Position numbers and translations under genes: made by a program. A DNA stretch of 5,331 nucleotides from Bacteroidota bacterium (GTDB taxonomy: Bacteria > Bacteroidota > Ignavibacteria > Ignavibacteriales > Ignavibacteriaceae): the NCBI GenBank assembly GCA_021778375.1, contig JAJYCM010000195.1:1-5331 (forward strand), given 5' to 3'. Within the stretch, counting starts at the first letter, position 1; each line of letters opens with the position of its first letter. The notes under the pieces are model-generated. The model was not told the DNA's origin. It made no database searches and saw nothing but the letters and a program-made list of their open reading frames with translations. This document shows positions 4,525 through 5,331 of the stretch, one piece after another.

Positions 4525-5331
4525 ATGAAACTTGTGTATCTAAAAAAGGTAAGAGTAATTATATCTCTTACCTTTTTTGTTGCTTTATTACTTTTATTCA
4601 TGGATTTCGGAAATATTCTCTCTCCCCGCTATTCAAATTATTTTACGTTTCTACAATTCATTCCCTCGGCTATAAAGTTTGCGGGAGCTGTTAGTCTCAG
4701 CGCTGCTGGTTTTATTCTAATCATTTCTCTTACTCTTCTTTTTGGCAGAGTATATTGTTCGACAATCTGCCCCTTAGGTACTCTACAGGATTTCTTCTCC
4801 TTCCTTTCAAGAAAGATTAAGAAAAAAAAATATTTCAGCAAAACAAAGTCTTATAAAATTCTCCGTTATTCATTTCTTGGGTTGTCAATTTTATCTTTGA
4901 TATTAGGAAGTATGATTTTTATCAACTTGCTTGATCCTTACAGCAATTTCGGAAGAATAATAACATTGCTCTTAAAGCCGTCTATAATTTTCGTTAATAA
5001 TTTTGCCGCATCTATATTAATTCAAAATAGAATATTTCTAATAAACCCGGTGGGGATATTTTACCCCACAATTTATTTGCTTCTGTTTCCGTTAACATTT
5101 TTTTCCTTTGTAGCATATCTGTCATTAAAGAAAGGGAGACTCTACTGCAACACAGTCTGCCCGGTAGGAACTTTGCTCGGTATTTTGTCTAAGTATTCAC
5201 TCTTCAAAATTGATATTGAAAAGGAAAACTGTATCGGTTGTAAACTATGCGAACGTGTCTGCAAAGCCGGATGTATTGACCGCGAAAATAAAGAAGTTGA
5301 TTTCGAAAGGTGTGTAAGCTGTTATAACTGT
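4525..5331 (+). CDS. NapH/CcoG-like 4Fe-4S membrane protein (3' end outside window)
   Basis: The reading frame is open from ATG 4525 to the window edge: 269 residues and no stop. It is a polytopic membrane electron-transfer protein resembling NapH, NosR and the CcoG/RdxA family. About four hydrophobic helices are visible, near residues 10-28, 53-74, 113-137 and 176-200. Two internally repeated motifs follow helices: GRVYCSTICPLGTL (74-87) and GRLYCNTVCPVGTL (204-217), each with CxxxCP. A ferredoxin domain then has CIGCKLCERVC (236-246) with C250. A second cluster motif begins CVSCYNC (263-269) and is cut by the window end. It could pass electrons between the quinone pool or cytoplasm and an exported partner, most likely the DUF362 protein 4 nt upstream. 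No Shine-Dalgarno precedes the ATG, so coupling is likely. A start at ATG 4600 (residue 26) would lose the first helix and the KKVRVIISLTFF stretch that fits the family, so 4525 is preferred. A terminator-like hairpin overlaps codons 6-18. Confidence 0.88.
   Translation, partial: MKLVYLKKVRVIISLTFFVALLLLFMDFGNILSPRYSNYFTFLQFIPSAIKFAGAVSLSAAGFILIISLTLLFGRVYCSTICPLGTLQDFFSFLSRKIKKKKYFSKTKSYKILRYSFLGLSILSLILGSMIFINLLDPYSNFGRIITLLLKPSIIFVNNFAASILIQNRIFLINPVGIFYPTIYLLLFPLTFFSFVAYLSLKKGRLYCNTVCPVGTLLGILSKYSLFKIDIEKENCIGCKLCERVCKAGCIDRENKEVDFERCVSCYNC
4542..4578 (+). terminator. Perfect terminator-like hairpin inside the start of the 4Fe-4S gene
   Basis: The arms AAAAAAGGTAAGAG (4542-4555) and CTCTTACCTTTTTT (4565-4578) pair perfectly over 14 bp around a 9-nt loop. 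The core GGTAAGAG has four G-C pairs and is followed directly by T6. The A6 on the other side gives the mirror image, so it could terminate transcription from either direction. It starts 22 nt after the DUF362 stop, where a terminator would be expected. However, it also lies within codons 6-18 of the next gene, beginning 15 nt after that gene's start codon. It may be a leaky terminator or attenuator, or a coincidence of Lys and Phe codons. The modest G-C content makes efficiency uncertain. Confidence 0.6.

Noticed and set aside
4600..5331. Alternative start of the 4Fe-4S protein at ATG 4600, downstream of the hairpin
   Set aside because: It would resolve the terminator overlap, but it deletes the first membrane helix and the KKVRVIISLTFF stretch, which fits the family N-terminus. 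No ribosome binding site is seen before 4600 either.
1..5331. CRISPR array, tRNA or rRNA, insertion sequence, phage or defence genes
   Set aside because: No spaced direct repeats, cloverleaf, rRNA-like sequence, transposase or terminal inverted repeats were seen. Almost all of the window is explained by seven coding genes.

Overview
The window is AT-rich bacterial chromosomal DNA with genes packed on the + strand. The gene set is a folate-pathway kinase next to a deoxynucleoside kinase, a small membrane protein resembling the Bacteroidetes DUF4834 type, a GT9 glycosyltransferase with an RQHNQLGD nucleotide-sugar loop, and a short Ppx/GppA phosphatase. Together with a DUF362/membrane-ferredoxin pair, this points to the Bacteroidota-Chlorobiota-Ignavibacteriota group. 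My best guess is an Ignavibacteria-like lineage, inferred from gene content and remembered family patterns rather than from any search. Shine-Dalgarno sequences are visible before several genes (GGAG before folK, AGGAG before the phosphatase, GAGGG before DUF362), so this is not a lineage that has lost them entirely.

Region 1 (1-3486) looks like one tightly packed operon. It holds folK (HPPK, apparent ATT start at 19), a deoxynucleoside kinase (537-1199), a 69-residue membrane protein overlapping it by 1 nt (1199-1408), a GT9 heptosyltransferase-like protein (1419-2531) and a Ppx/GppA phosphatase overlapping that by 11 nt (2521-3486). Gaps are at most 17 nt, and no internal promoter or terminator is obvious. 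The functions (folate synthesis, deoxynucleoside salvage, envelope glycan assembly, polyphosphate or (p)ppGpp metabolism) do not form one pathway. This is a housekeeping cluster that is probably only transcriptionally coupled. The first 40 nt may also carry the tail of an upstream gene, possibly folB.

Region 2 (3487-3596) is the only real intergenic gap, at 110 bp. It is very AT-rich and holds a candidate sigma70-type promoter with an upstream A-tract. A 9-bp-arm inverted repeat straddles the predicted -10 element like an operator.

Region 3 (3597-5331) is a second, two-gene unit. A twin-arginine-signal DUF362 protein is followed 4 nt later by a polytopic membrane protein with two CxxxCP motifs and two ferredoxin-type [4Fe-4S] motifs. 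The second gene runs off the window end. The pair looks like an envelope redox module of unknown function. Its most striking feature is a perfect 14-bp hairpin followed by T6 at 4542-4578. It has the form of an intrinsic terminator but lies inside codons 6-18 of the membrane ferredoxin gene, so expression of the second gene may be controlled by transcription-translation coupling.
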